In this document: positions 1-7,041 of the stretch, piece after piece
How the letters are laid out: each line of letters begins with the position of its first letter
How positions within the stretch are numbered: the first letter of the stretch is position 1
DNA from: Flavobacterium sp.
GTDB taxonomy: Bacteria; Bacteroidota; Bacteroidia; Flavobacteriales; Flavobacteriaceae
Reading direction: 5' to 3'
DNA length: 11,542 nucleotides
Assembly (NCBI GenBank): GCA_004296145.1
Contig: SEBM01000068.1
Location: 1-11,542 of the forward strand
Translations under genes and position numbers: made by a program
Notes under the pieces: generated by a model
What the model was told of the DNA's origin: nothing
The model's input: only the letters and a program-made list of their open reading frames with translations
The model's database searches: none

Positions 1-10
1 GTATTTATTC

Positions 11-172
11 GTTAAGCTTAAAAAAGAACAGAGCTTTGTGCCTTAGTGTCTTTGTGGCAAAAAAATGCCTAAAGTAAAGTTTAATGCCACGAAGTCGCAA
101 AGACACAAAGTAATTTAATCCTTAAGCTAAAAAACAAAACTTTGTGCCTTAGCGCCTTTGTGGCAAAAAAAT
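11..172. repeat. Intergenic repeat cluster, two direct copies and one inverted copy
   Basis: A 33-bp unit starting ctttgtgccttag and ending tttgtggcaaaaaaat occurs at 34-66 and 140-172 with two mismatches. The similarity extends leftward into a shared ttaagct segment near 12-18 and 122-128. Between them, 85-110 holds an inverted, more diverged copy (about 21 of 26 positions match copy 1). The middle copy could therefore pair with either flank. It lies beyond the terminator of the porin gene and encodes nothing visible. From general experience, such 'tttgtgtctttgtggc' stretches recur in flavobacterial intergenic regions; their function is unknown to me. Confidence 0.8.
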
Positions 173-178
173 CACCAT

Positions 179-220
179 AAAAAAATGGAGAAAGAATAAC
201 GAAATTCTGTTCTCCATTTT
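179..220 (-). terminator. Rho-independent terminator after the porin gene
   Basis: On the minus strand, 18 bases after the porin stop codon, a 10-bp perfect stem (aaaatggaga, pairing 182-191 with 211-220) continues after a small internal loop into a second 5-bp stem (193-197 with 204-208). It closes on a short loop and is followed by a run of T (the A run at 179-185 on the plus strand). This is a standard intrinsic terminator shape and marks the end of the hydrolase/porin transcription unit. Confidence 0.85.
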
Positions 221-238
221 CAATTTAAAATAGTTGAA

Positions 239-1606
239 TTAAAACTTAACCTGCATCGTAACTCCGGTAAAAAACATATTCTTACCGGCACCAGACGCTT
301 TTAGAAAATCTCCTGCCTGAAACCAGGTTGTTTCAACACGAAAATAAAGATACTGGTTGAGCTGATATACGATTTCGCTTTCCAGCTGTTTCCCAATTTC
401 TTTTTCGTCCGTTGCATCTCCGGGATAAATCATGGCGGTGTTTGGACCGTAAATTCCGTCCTCGCTGCTGTATCGCCAAAACATATCATAATCAATTACC
501 CATTCGATATTTTTTGCCAGTTCAAGGTTTAATGACGGATGAAAATCAATAAGATTTGACGGGCCGATTACCGAAGCAAGACCAAAGTAAGCGCCTCGCG
601 GAAATAAAGGATTAAAAGTCCCCAAACTATTGTCTCCCTTTGTTTTATCTCCGCTTATCACTTCTACTTTGAAACCAATTTCAGGATGCAGCACTACAGA
701 CGTAATTCTGTAACCTGTATTTAGTGAAACTGTCCAGGCTTTGATATCTTTTGAGTCCACATCTCCAAATTGGTAAACCGCTTCGGCATCGTAGCGCCAA
801 TTGTCATATTTTCCCCAAATGCGGGTTCCAACAGAATGTCTGAGTTCTTTTCCGCTTGCGTCATCAAAATTGGCATTGGCTCTTTGGTATCCGAGATAAT
901 AAAGATCCAGATTTTTAATGACCGGAATTTTATTAAGGACAAAATAACTTCCCCATAATTCTCTTTTCTGATTCGAATAATCATCAAAAATGCCATCTTG
1001 TGCGACAACATAATGACTGTAAAAAAGATCAGCGCGATAATTTCCGAAGCCGGCAATAGCTTTTACCCCATCAAATGACTGACGGTTATTGGGTCCGTCG
1101 CGCACAGCAACCAAACGCTGTGAACCGTAACTCAATTCCTGTCTTCCGGCTCTGAAAAGCAATTGCTTGTTTTTATCTGACAAAAGATTAATATCAACAA
1201 AACCCTGATGCAGTTCAAGAGGATCACTTTCTACCGGACTCGGATCAATTCTTCCGCTGGCATTACTGCTTTGTAATTGTACAAATGCCCGAAAGTATTT
1301 GCCCGCATGAAAATCAGAATGAAGTAACAACCTGTTCAGAATATACCCGTCATTATCTACAGGATCATCGCCCCATTTTTCATTTTTAGCATAGAAATAC
1401 TGATACCGGATTTCGCCTCCAAAACTCAGATAAGTTTCTCCCGAAGAAGATAAAGGCATGTATTTCATGGTTTTGTACCAGCTGTTTTTGGTCGTATCTT
1501 TTTGCAAAACCGAATAGTTTTCATCAAAACGCATCGGTTTAAAATCAGGATACGACTGTGCATAAAGCCCAAAACAACTGAGAAAAAGTATTATAATTTT
1601 TTTCAT
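239..1606 (-). CDS. Alginate-export-family outer-membrane beta-barrel porin
   Basis: 455 aa. Predicted outer-membrane beta-barrel of the alginate export family (AlgE-like), a channel for passive passage of small or anionic solutes. A signal peptide covers residues 1-16 with likely cleavage LYA|QS. After a short periplasmic lead the chain alternates aromatic and polar residues throughout, as barrel strands do. The family signature is visible at about 154-181: GRQELSYGSQRLVA, then a DGPNNRQSFDGV segment. It ends in VKF; a C-terminal Phe is the usual assembly signal for outer-membrane barrels. The length matches the family. The start lies 2 bp after the stop of the metallo-beta-lactamase-fold gene, so the two are cotranscribed. 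A strong terminator follows. The family name does not imply alginate here: I see no alginate lyase, epimerase or synthase nearby. The context suggests uptake or release of whatever the upstream periplasmic hydrolases act on (inference). Confidence 0.87.
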   Translation of the reverse strand: MKKIIILFLSCFGLYAQSYPDFKPMRFDENYSVLQKDTTKNSWYKTMKYMPLSSSGETYLSFGGEIRYQYFYAKNEKWGDDPVDNDGYILNRLLLHSDFHAGKYFRAFVQLQSSNASGRIDPSPVESDPLELHQGFVDINLLSDKNKQLLFRAGRQELSYGSQRLVAVRDGPNNRQSFDGVKAIAGFGNYRADLFYSHYVVAQDGIFDDYSNQKRELWGSYFVLNKIPVIKNLDLYYLGYQRANANFDDASGKELRHSVGTRIWGKYDNWRYDAEAVYQFGDVDSKDIKAWTVSLNTGYRITSVVLHPEIGFKVEVISGDKTKGDNSLGTFNPLFPRGAYFGLASVIGPSNLIDFHPSLNLELAKNIEWVIDYDMFWRYSSEDGIYGPNTAMIYPGDATDEKEIGKQLESEIVYQLNQYLYFRVETTWFQAGDFLKASGAGKNMFFTGVTMQVKF

Positions 1607-1608
1607 GG

Positions 1609-2631
1609 CTATTTGCCTAAACTGTTTTTCTTAATATCGTTGTAAGCGTTCGGAATATTAAAGTTGTAATGTAACCAGTTAAAAAGTACATACCCTTTAT
1701 CAAATTCTTTCATCGTTACCGAGGCTTTTACCTGATCTAATGTTTCGCCTTTTTTAACAGCAGCTTCTACATTTTGTTTCAAAGCATTTACATAATCAAT
1801 CGTAAATTTGATTCCTTTTTTGTTTGTGATTCTACCGTGACCAGGAACGACAACATCATTGTCACCAACCATATCGTATATTTTCTGAAGGTTTTGAACA
1901 GGCTCCAAAAAATATCCGTCAAACAACCACGGAATAGCCGGGCTTTCTGCAATAAAAGGATTTCCTGCCCACAGAACATTTTTGTCAGAATCTTTCAGAA
2001 AAACAAACAAATCTGCAGGTGACTGCGCCGTTCCCGTATTGATGATTTCTACAATTTTTCCGCCGCCCATATCAATTTTTAAACTTTGATTTAAAGCAAT
2101 TGTAAGATCTGCGGGACGGTAAACACTTTGCTCTATCCCGCGATCTTTTCCAAAAAGCATAATCATAAATTGTTTAATTCCTTCATAATTCTTAGCGAGG
2201 TTTGCTTTGCAAAATTCGTTCTGAATCAAAATAGTTTCTTTTGGTAATAAATAATTTCCAAAACAGTGATCACCGTGATCGCTCGTATTTACGGCATAAA
2301 TAATAGGTTTTGGCGTAACAGAACGAATCAGTTTATACAATTGATCGTATAATCTTTTGCTTAGCATCGTTTCGATTAATAAAACACCTTTTTCACCCAC
2401 AATAAATCCGGCAGAAGTCGCCTGCGGAATTCCCTTTGTAGTTTCTGTTTCTGTTGTTGAAGGCGAAACAGCATACACATTATCAGAGATTTTATGCAAC
2501 TGAAGCGTTACCTTATTAGCATCCCAAATTGGTACTTCGGGCGGCATTGGCATTTGCGCATACGTTTGCTGTGCCGAAAAAAAGGCAATTACATACAGCA
2601 GTACGATTAGTATATTTTTATAATTTTTCAT
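1609..2631 (-). CDS. Exported metallo-beta-lactamase-fold hydrolase with altered metal site
   Basis: 340 aa. Metallo-beta-lactamase-fold protein with an N-terminal signal peptide (hydrophobic 7-20, cleavage near FSA|QQ or TYA|QM), so periplasmic or secreted. The fold landmarks are in order: LLIET at 84-88 (motif 1 Asp replaced by Glu87), NTSDHGDHCFGN at 115-126, a GTAQSPADLF segment at 200-209, WAGN at 221-224 and PGHG at 263-266. Aligned to the family pattern NTHxHxDHxxGN, the first His is Ser117. The usual GHTPGD His is Gln203 and the bridging Asp of AGD is Asn224. His119, Asp121, His122 and His265 remain. Site 1 thus loses two of three ligands while site 2 is largely intact, so a mononuclear enzyme or a non-catalytic protein is possible. 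The C-terminus (about 275-340) is helical-looking with no recognised domain. It is tightly coupled to the porin downstream. The substrate is unknown. Confidence 0.85.
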   Translation of the reverse strand: MKNYKNILIVLLYVIAFFSAQQTYAQMPMPPEVPIWDANKVTLQLHKISDNVYAVSPSTTETETTKGIPQATSAGFIVGEKGVLLIETMLSKRLYDQLYKLIRSVTPKPIIYAVNTSDHGDHCFGNYLLPKETILIQNEFCKANLAKNYEGIKQFMIMLFGKDRGIEQSVYRPADLTIALNQSLKIDMGGGKIVEIINTGTAQSPADLFVFLKDSDKNVLWAGNPFIAESPAIPWLFDGYFLEPVQNLQKIYDMVGDNDVVVPGHGRITNKKGIKFTIDYVNALKQNVEAAVKKGETLDQVKASVTMKEFDKGYVLFNWLHYNFNIPNAYNDIKKNSLGK

Positions 2632-2678
2632 GATTGTTTTTTATAGTTTTAAATTTTTAGATGTAAGCGGTTTTTTTG

Positions 2679-2796
2679 ACGCGGATTTTACGGATTTGCT
2701 ATCGCAAAGACGCGGACAAAAACGGATTTTATATTTCAAATCAAAAAAATCCGTGTTAATCTGCGTCTTTGCGAAACAAATCTGCGTCATCCGCGT
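2679..2796. repeat. 118-bp imperfect inverted repeat between amidohydrolase and MBL-fold genes
   Basis: The outer arms acgcggat (2679-2686) and atccgcgt (2789-2796) are exact complements. Inner arms at 2702-2716 and 2760-2774 pair at 14 of 15 positions. A central hairpin pairs cggatttt (2723-2730) with aaaatccg (2746-2753). The whole gap can therefore fold into one long interrupted stem. It contains repeated gcggattttacggatt-like words related to those at 6839-6873. It fills most of the 174-bp gap and could act on the transcript as a processing or attenuation structure, but no T-run follows it, so I do not call it a terminator. Confidence 0.8.
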
Positions 2797-2805
2797 GCCA
2801 TTTTT

Positions 2806-4569
2806 TTATTTCTGATAACCGCCAAAATATTTCACAGGCGACCAATCCGGAATTACAGCCGGAATTTCCGGACTCAACGCTTTATATTCCGCGGAAGCGT
2901 AAACAATTTTACCATTTACAATCGTCATTACCGATTCTATATTTCGCACATCGTCTGTTTTCGCCGAAAAATAATCGTCAGATAAAATCGCCATATCAGC
3001 GTACATTCCTTTTATCAGTTTTCCTTTTTCTTTTTCCTCGCCAGAGAACCATGCACTTCCGTTAGTGTACAATTGCAAAGCAGTGAATTTATCTAAAATC
3101 TGATCTTTCGGCCAGAACTGCATACCGCCAATTGTTTTTCCGGTGAGAAGCCAGTGTATTGACATCCAGGGATTAAAAGTCGAAATACGCGTAGCATCAG
3201 TTCCCGCACCAATCGGAATTCCCATTTCCAACATTTTTTTGATAGGAGGTAACTGCGTTTTTGGCGCTCCGTACAATTTGTTATACAATTCTCCCTGATA
3301 ATACATGCGGAATTGTACTGCAACACCACCGCCTAATTTCTTAACACGTTCTAATTCTGATGGTGTAATGGTTTCAGCGTGATCAAAAAACCAACGCAAT
3401 CCGTTAAACGGAATTTCTTTGTTTACTTTTTCAAACACATTCAGCATTCTGTCAATTGATTCGCCGTAAGTTGCATGTAAACGGAAAGGCCATTTGTTTT
3501 TTGCTAAAACTCTGATAATTGGTTCCAGATCTGTTTCCATTTCATCAGAAAGAACAATTCTTGGTTCCAGAAAATTTTCAAAATCAGCCGCCGAAGCAAC
3601 GATATTTTCACCAGCACCTTCTTCAACATAACCATTTGGAACAATCAGATTATCATTTTTGTTGATTTGAGTTTCTGCAACCCATTTCTCATAATCTTGT
3701 AATTCTGTTCCTTTTTTCTGCGCAAATAAGTAATACGAAATTCGAAGACTTAATTTGTTTTGTTTTGCCAAATCCAGAGACGTAACATAATCTGCAGGAT
3801 AATTTTGACTTCCTCCCGCAGCATCAATAATACTTGTCAATCCGAAACGGTTAAGTTCACGGTTAAACTGCATCGAACTGTTGATTCTTTCTTCAGGAGT
3901 TAGTTTTGTTGTAAGTCCCAAAGTGGTATAAATGGCTTTTGGCGTTTCTTTGGCATACATTAAACCCGTTAAATTTCCTTTAGAATCCTGTTCCAAAAGA
4001 CTTCCTTCGTATTTGGTGTCTTTTGTATATCCGAGAACTTCAATTCCTTTTTTGTTCAGGAACGCTTTTCCGTATAAATAGGTTATAAAAACCGGTTTGT
4101 CTGGAACTGCAGCATTGATTTCTTCGATTGTTGGCTGTCTTTTTTCTTCAAACTGAAATTCGTTCCAGCCGCCAATTACTTTAATCCAAACGCCGTCCGG
4201 AGTTCTTGCTGCTTGTTCTTTAAGCATTTCCATAGCACGTTTTAAGGTTTTTACACCGTCCCAACGCAATTCAGAATTATAATTTAAACCTTCGCGAATG
4301 ACGTGCATGTGACTGTCATTCAATCCCGGAATTACGGTTTTTCCTTTTGCATCAATTAATTTTGTTGCCGAAGATTTATAAGATGCAAGAATGCTTTTTT
4401 CTGTTCCTGTGTCCAGAATAATTCCGTCTTTCATGGCAATCGCCTGTGCAAATTCTCCTTGTTTTTGCATGGTTGCGATTTTACCATTATAAATTATTAA
4501 ATCTGCTTTTTGTTGGGCATGCAAAATGAAACCAGCAAAAAATAAAGCTAGTATTACTACTTTTTTCAT
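2806..4569 (-). CDS. Exported amidohydrolase, YtcJ-like (Amidohydro_3)
   Basis: 587 aa. Metal-dependent amidohydrolase of the YtcJ/Amidohydro_3 group, a TIM-barrel family that hydrolyses amide or related C-N bonds. A signal peptide spans 1-18 (cleavage LHA|QQ), which places it in the periplasm; many relatives are cytoplasmic, though exported members are known. The small N-terminal beta domain is present (DLIIYNGKIATM, 23-34). The metal motif is DSHMH at 85-89. Further candidate ligands are His365 (RLHATYGE), His397 (FFDHAE) and Asp458 (GAGTDATR), followed by FNPW at 465-468. The C-terminal beta segment, ending in the VNGKIVYA strand at 551-558, closes the fold. Length is normal and no ligand appears missing. 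The exact substrate cannot be called: this family includes N-substituted formamide deformylases and many uncharacterised members. It is separated by 206 bp from the upstream lipoprotein hydrolase and by 174 bp from the downstream gene. Confidence 0.88.
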   Translation of the reverse strand: MKKVVILALFFAGFILHAQQKADLIIYNGKIATMQKQGEFAQAIAMKDGIILDTGTEKSILASYKSSATKLIDAKGKTVIPGLNDSHMHVIREGLNYNSELRWDGVKTLKRAMEMLKEQAARTPDGVWIKVIGGWNEFQFEEKRQPTIEEINAAVPDKPVFITYLYGKAFLNKKGIEVLGYTKDTKYEGSLLEQDSKGNLTGLMYAKETPKAIYTTLGLTTKLTPEERINSSMQFNRELNRFGLTSIIDAAGGSQNYPADYVTSLDLAKQNKLSLRISYYLFAQKKGTELQDYEKWVAETQINKNDNLIVPNGYVEEGAGENIVASAADFENFLEPRIVLSDEMETDLEPIIRVLAKNKWPFRLHATYGESIDRMLNVFEKVNKEIPFNGLRWFFDHAETITPSELERVKKLGGGVAVQFRMYYQGELYNKLYGAPKTQLPPIKKMLEMGIPIGAGTDATRISTFNPWMSIHWLLTGKTIGGMQFWPKDQILDKFTALQLYTNGSAWFSGEEKEKGKLIKGMYADMAILSDDYFSAKTDDVRNIESVMTIVNGKIVYASAEYKALSPEIPAVIPDWSPVKYFGGYQK

Positions 4570-4603
4570 GATAAAAATATTTTAAGTAATGCTGTTGTGT
4601 TTT

Positions 4604-4739
4604 TTAACACATAGAATCATAGTTCTACTTTGTCAAGAAAGACGTTTCACTTGTATGAATACGCATAACTATGTGTAGAAATTAGTTTCTTTAAGTACTC
4701 TTTTTCAAGATTAAAAAAACCTATGTTCCTATGTGTTAA
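4604..4739. repeat. Inverted repeat flanking a 98-bp loop
   Basis: The arms are 4604-4622 (ttaacacatagaatcatag) and 4721-4739 (ctatgttcctatgtgttaa), complementary at 17 of 19 positions. An inner actatgtgt word at 4668-4676 repeats part of the arm. The element occupies most of the 206-bp gap between the lipoprotein hydrolase and the amidohydrolase. It looks like another dispersed intergenic repeat family, unlike those at 2679-2796 and 6904-7015. No terminator T-tract or promoter motif is clear inside it. Confidence 0.78.
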
Positions 4740-4775
4740 GTAAAAAACCAACAGTTTACTATTAAGATTTTAAAA

Positions 4776-5789
4776 TTATTTGCTTAGAAAAAAAGCTAAT
4801 AAATCTTTTTGAACCTGCGCTGTATTTTCCTGAACAATCCAGTGTCCGGCTCCTGCAATTTTAGATTCAGTAACATTCTCTGCAACTAGTTTAGAGTGAT
4901 CTTTTAAGAAAGCTGCCGCAAAATATTCGCCTCCCATAGCTAATAATGGCATTTTTAATTTTTTCTTCATGAAGATCAGATTGTCTTTTCCGTCCTGATC
5001 AAAAGCTCCAAACCATTTAAAAGCAGATGTTGTACCGCCCGGAACAGCATAAGCTCTGATAAATTCAGCAGTTTCTTCTGCAGTAAAAGGATCTTTTGCG
5101 TGTCCAACAACAGGCCAGAAATTAGTTAAGAATTCTTTTTCTTTCCCTTTTACAATATCTCCCGAAGCTGGCCATGCAAAGAAACCAAACCACCATGCAG
5201 AACCTTTTACATTTGACCAAACTGGTTCAACTCCAGGTAAAAGTGCATCCATTAAGGCAATTTTGTTTACACTGTCTCCGTATTGTGCAGCATAAGCATA
5301 AGCAACCATCAAACCGATATCGTGTCCGGCCAAATTGATTTTTTTGTATCCAAGCTGATTCACTAATTCGTGAATATCAGATGCCATTGTTTTTTTGTCA
5401 TATCCACCTTCTGGTTTGTCAGATTCACCAACACCTCTCAAATCGGGAGCGATTATGGTAAAATGCTTAGATAATTCAGGTAAAAGTCTGTTCCACATGT
5501 ACCAGTTTTGACCAAAACCATGTACTAGAACCAACGGATCTCCTTTTCCACCAATAACATAGTGAATTTTGATTCCGTTTACCGTTGCTGTAGCATGTTT
5601 AAAATTCTCCGGTGGGTTTGCCGGTGCCACCTCAGCAGTAGTTTCTGTTTCTGCAGGTTTTGCTTCTGTAGCAGGAGTTTCTTCTGCTTTTTTAGTACAG
5701 GAAACCATTGTCAATACTAAAAGTCCAAAGGCTAATAAGTGCGCAATTTTGGCTTTTAAACTTGATTGATAAAATGAAATTGTCTTCAT
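4776..5789 (-). CDS. Lipoprotein alpha/beta hydrolase, epoxide hydrolase/dehalogenase-like
   Basis: 337 aa. Alpha/beta-hydrolase-fold enzyme anchored as a lipoprotein. Residues 1-30 are a lipoprotein signal peptide ending MVS|C, with Cys31 as the lipidated residue. A low-complexity Ala/Glu/Thr/Pro linker (about 34-60) spaces the enzyme from the membrane. The catalytic core follows: HGFG at 90-93 (oxyanion region), DLRGVGESDKP at 116-126, and the nucleophile elbow GHDIG with Asp157. The probable catalytic His is 316 in GAGHW; the acid is uncertain, possibly Glu288 in MGGE. An Asp nucleophile with DLRGxGxSDKP is typical of epoxide hydrolases and haloalkane/haloacetate dehalogenases, which form a covalent alkyl ester. 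The cap has AWWFGFFAWP at 198-207, where many relatives have WHF, so the substrate is left open. The gene begins 45 bp after the upstream cytoplasmic hydrolase and is likely in its operon. There is no obvious acidic surface-export signal after Cys31, so an inward-facing lipoprotein is the simpler guess. Confidence 0.85.
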   Translation of the reverse strand: MKTISFYQSSLKAKIAHLLAFGLLVLTMVSCTKKAEETPATEAKPAETETTAEVAPANPPENFKHATATVNGIKIHYVIGGKGDPLVLVHGFGQNWYMWNRLLPELSKHFTIIAPDLRGVGESDKPEGGYDKKTMASDIHELVNQLGYKKINLAGHDIGLMVAYAYAAQYGDSVNKIALMDALLPGVEPVWSNVKGSAWWFGFFAWPASGDIVKGKEKEFLTNFWPVVGHAKDPFTAEETAEFIRAYAVPGGTTSAFKWFGAFDQDGKDNLIFMKKKLKMPLLAMGGEYFAAAFLKDHSKLVAENVTESKIAGAGHWIVQENTAQVQKDLLAFFLSK

Positions 5790-5834
5790 AATTTTAAATT
5801 TTTAAAGAATTGATTAATAAAATATAATTGGTTA

Positions 5835-6632
5835 TTATATACTGTGTGAAGGTAATTTGGCAAGCCATTCCTGTATGTATAAGGCGACTTCCTGCCATCC
5901 CGGCTGATTGAGCACATAATGGTTTCGTCCGGAAAAAACTTTGTAATCTGTAATCGATTTTTTGTCGCTGTATTTTTTATAATTGGATAAATTGAGCGAT
6001 TCCGGAATCGTATGATCTGTAGAACCTGCTATAAGTAAAAGCGGTTTGTGTGGAGCATGAAAATCTATTTTTGCCACAGAAGTTATGGTATCACGAACGA
6101 TCAATTTAGATTCTGGAATTGCCGATGTGTAATACGCTTTTTCCTGCCATTCTTCGGGCATTCCGTTTGTAAAGGCATATTGCCACTGACTAAAACTCAT
6201 CATAAATGTTTTTTTAGTTGAAGTAAAATACCCAAGCGGTCCCCAACCGGCTTTTAAAAAGGAAAATTTAAAAGTCATGATTCCCTGTGGTGGAACAGAA
6301 TGTATGGCAATTGCAGAAGAAACCAGATCGCGCTGTAATAAAATTTGCGAAATAAGCCCGCCAATAGAGTGGCCGATTACAATTGGTTTTTGAGGCAAGT
6401 TTTTTGCAATAGTTGCAAAATGCTCAATCAATTCTGATAATCGCAAACCTGCAACCTGTGCATCAGGATGACGTTCGCGAAGTACTTCTGCCGGGGCGTC
6501 TTTGTATGGCCATGCAGGCGCAAGTGTTTTAAATCCTTTGTTTTCAAAAAAACATGCCCATTCGTCCCAGCATTTATTGCTGACAAATGCACCTGTAATA
6601 AAAAGAATTGTTGTCGGGTTTTCGGATAGCAT
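5835..6632 (-). CDS. Cytoplasmic alpha/beta hydrolase, serine type
   Basis: 265 aa. Alpha/beta-hydrolase-fold protein with a complete Ser-Asp-His triad: Ser89 in GHSIGG, Asp206 in AGSTDH, His238 in GRNHYV. The first strand (TTILFITGAF, 7-16) starts almost at the N-terminus. There is no signal peptide, so it is cytoplasmic, unlike the next four genes. The lid region (about 115-185) is rich in aromatics and Lys. Such proteins are esterases, lipases or acyl hydrolases; nothing here narrows the substrate. The ATG at 6632 is chosen because it begins just before the first beta strand. It is the first gene of the hydrolase run, follows the 450-bp repeat-rich gap, and is 45 bp from the lipoprotein hydrolase, suggesting cotranscription. 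Two alpha/beta hydrolases with different nucleophiles side by side suggests successive steps rather than duplication, since their motifs and lids differ. Confidence 0.83.
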   Translation of the reverse strand: MLSENPTTILFITGAFVSNKCWDEWACFFENKGFKTLAPAWPYKDAPAEVLRERHPDAQVAGLRLSELIEHFATIAKNLPQKPIVIGHSIGGLISQILLQRDLVSSAIAIHSVPPQGIMTFKFSFLKAGWGPLGYFTSTKKTFMMSFSQWQYAFTNGMPEEWQEKAYYTSAIPESKLIVRDTITSVAKIDFHAPHKPLLLIAGSTDHTIPESLNLSNYKKYSDKKSITDYKVFSGRNHYVLNQPGWQEVALYIQEWLAKLPSHSI

Positions 6633-6838
6633 ATTACATGTTTTAAATGTTATGCCAAACTCTTAACTAAAACCAGACCTTTTATGTAGTCCCTTGATTT
6701 ATAAGGGTATTTGTTAATTGTGGTGTTTTTGAAAGAACTATATTTAGTCGGATGACGAAAAACAGGCAACTGTATTTCGTTTTTTAAACTTGTTCGTTAT
6801 GGAAGTTTACGGATTCGCGTGATGCTAAATTATTTCAC

Positions 6839-6873
6839 GCAGATTTTATAGATTGATGCAGATTTTATAGATT
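6839..6873. repeat. Two 16-bp direct repeats
   Basis: gcagattttatagatt occurs exactly at 6839-6854 and 6858-6873, 19 bp apart start to start. The word is close to gcggattttacggatt in the inverted repeat at 2679-2796 (3 differences in 16), so both loci appear to carry pieces of the same dispersed repeat family. Confidence 0.8.
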
Positions 6874-6903
6874 TTATTCATTTTGTTTTTATAGCCTCAG
6901 TTG

Positions 6904-7015
6904 TGTCATTTCGACGTAAGGAGAAATCACATAAAGCTATTCCGCTTTGTGTTTACGTGATGTGATTTGCTTCGCCTATTCGCTTTCGCTCGGGTCTCCT
7001 TACGTCGAAATGACA
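6904..7015. repeat. Perfect 21-bp inverted repeat around a 70-bp loop
   Basis: The arm at 6904-6924 begins tgtcatttcgacgtaag; the arm at 6995-7015 is its exact complement over 21 bp. Nested inside are a second pair, aaatcacat (6924-6932) with atgtgattt (6960-6968), and a small hairpin, aaagc (6933-6937) with gcttt (6944-6948). The result is a branched, cruciform-like structure of about 112 bp. From memory, similar 'gtcatttcgac..ggagaaatc' elements recur in flavobacterial genomes. It reads as a REP- or MITE-like dispersed element with no coding capacity. It sits downstream of the regulator gene and upstream of the hydrolase run. Confidence 0.88.
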
Positions 7016-7041
7016 AGATTATGAATTACGACTTTACAAAA

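Noticed and set aside
54..69. TGGC and TGC words in the repeat, resembling a sigma-54 -24/-12 promoter
   Set aside because: The spacing between GG and GC is 9 rather than 10, the site is inside a dispersed repeat, and no gene follows it on the plus strand.
1609..2631. Pseudogene call for the MBL-fold gene
   Set aside because: The frame is intact over 340 codons with a signal peptide, four retained ligands and tight coupling to the next gene.
6640..6656. ttggcataac on the minus strand just upstream of the alpha/beta hydrolase, as a -24 element
   Set aside because: No GC pair at the -12 position at the required distance, and it lies almost on the start codon.
6904..7015. Intrinsic terminator for the response regulator
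   Set aside because: The loop is 70 bp and no T-run follows the stem on the minus strand.
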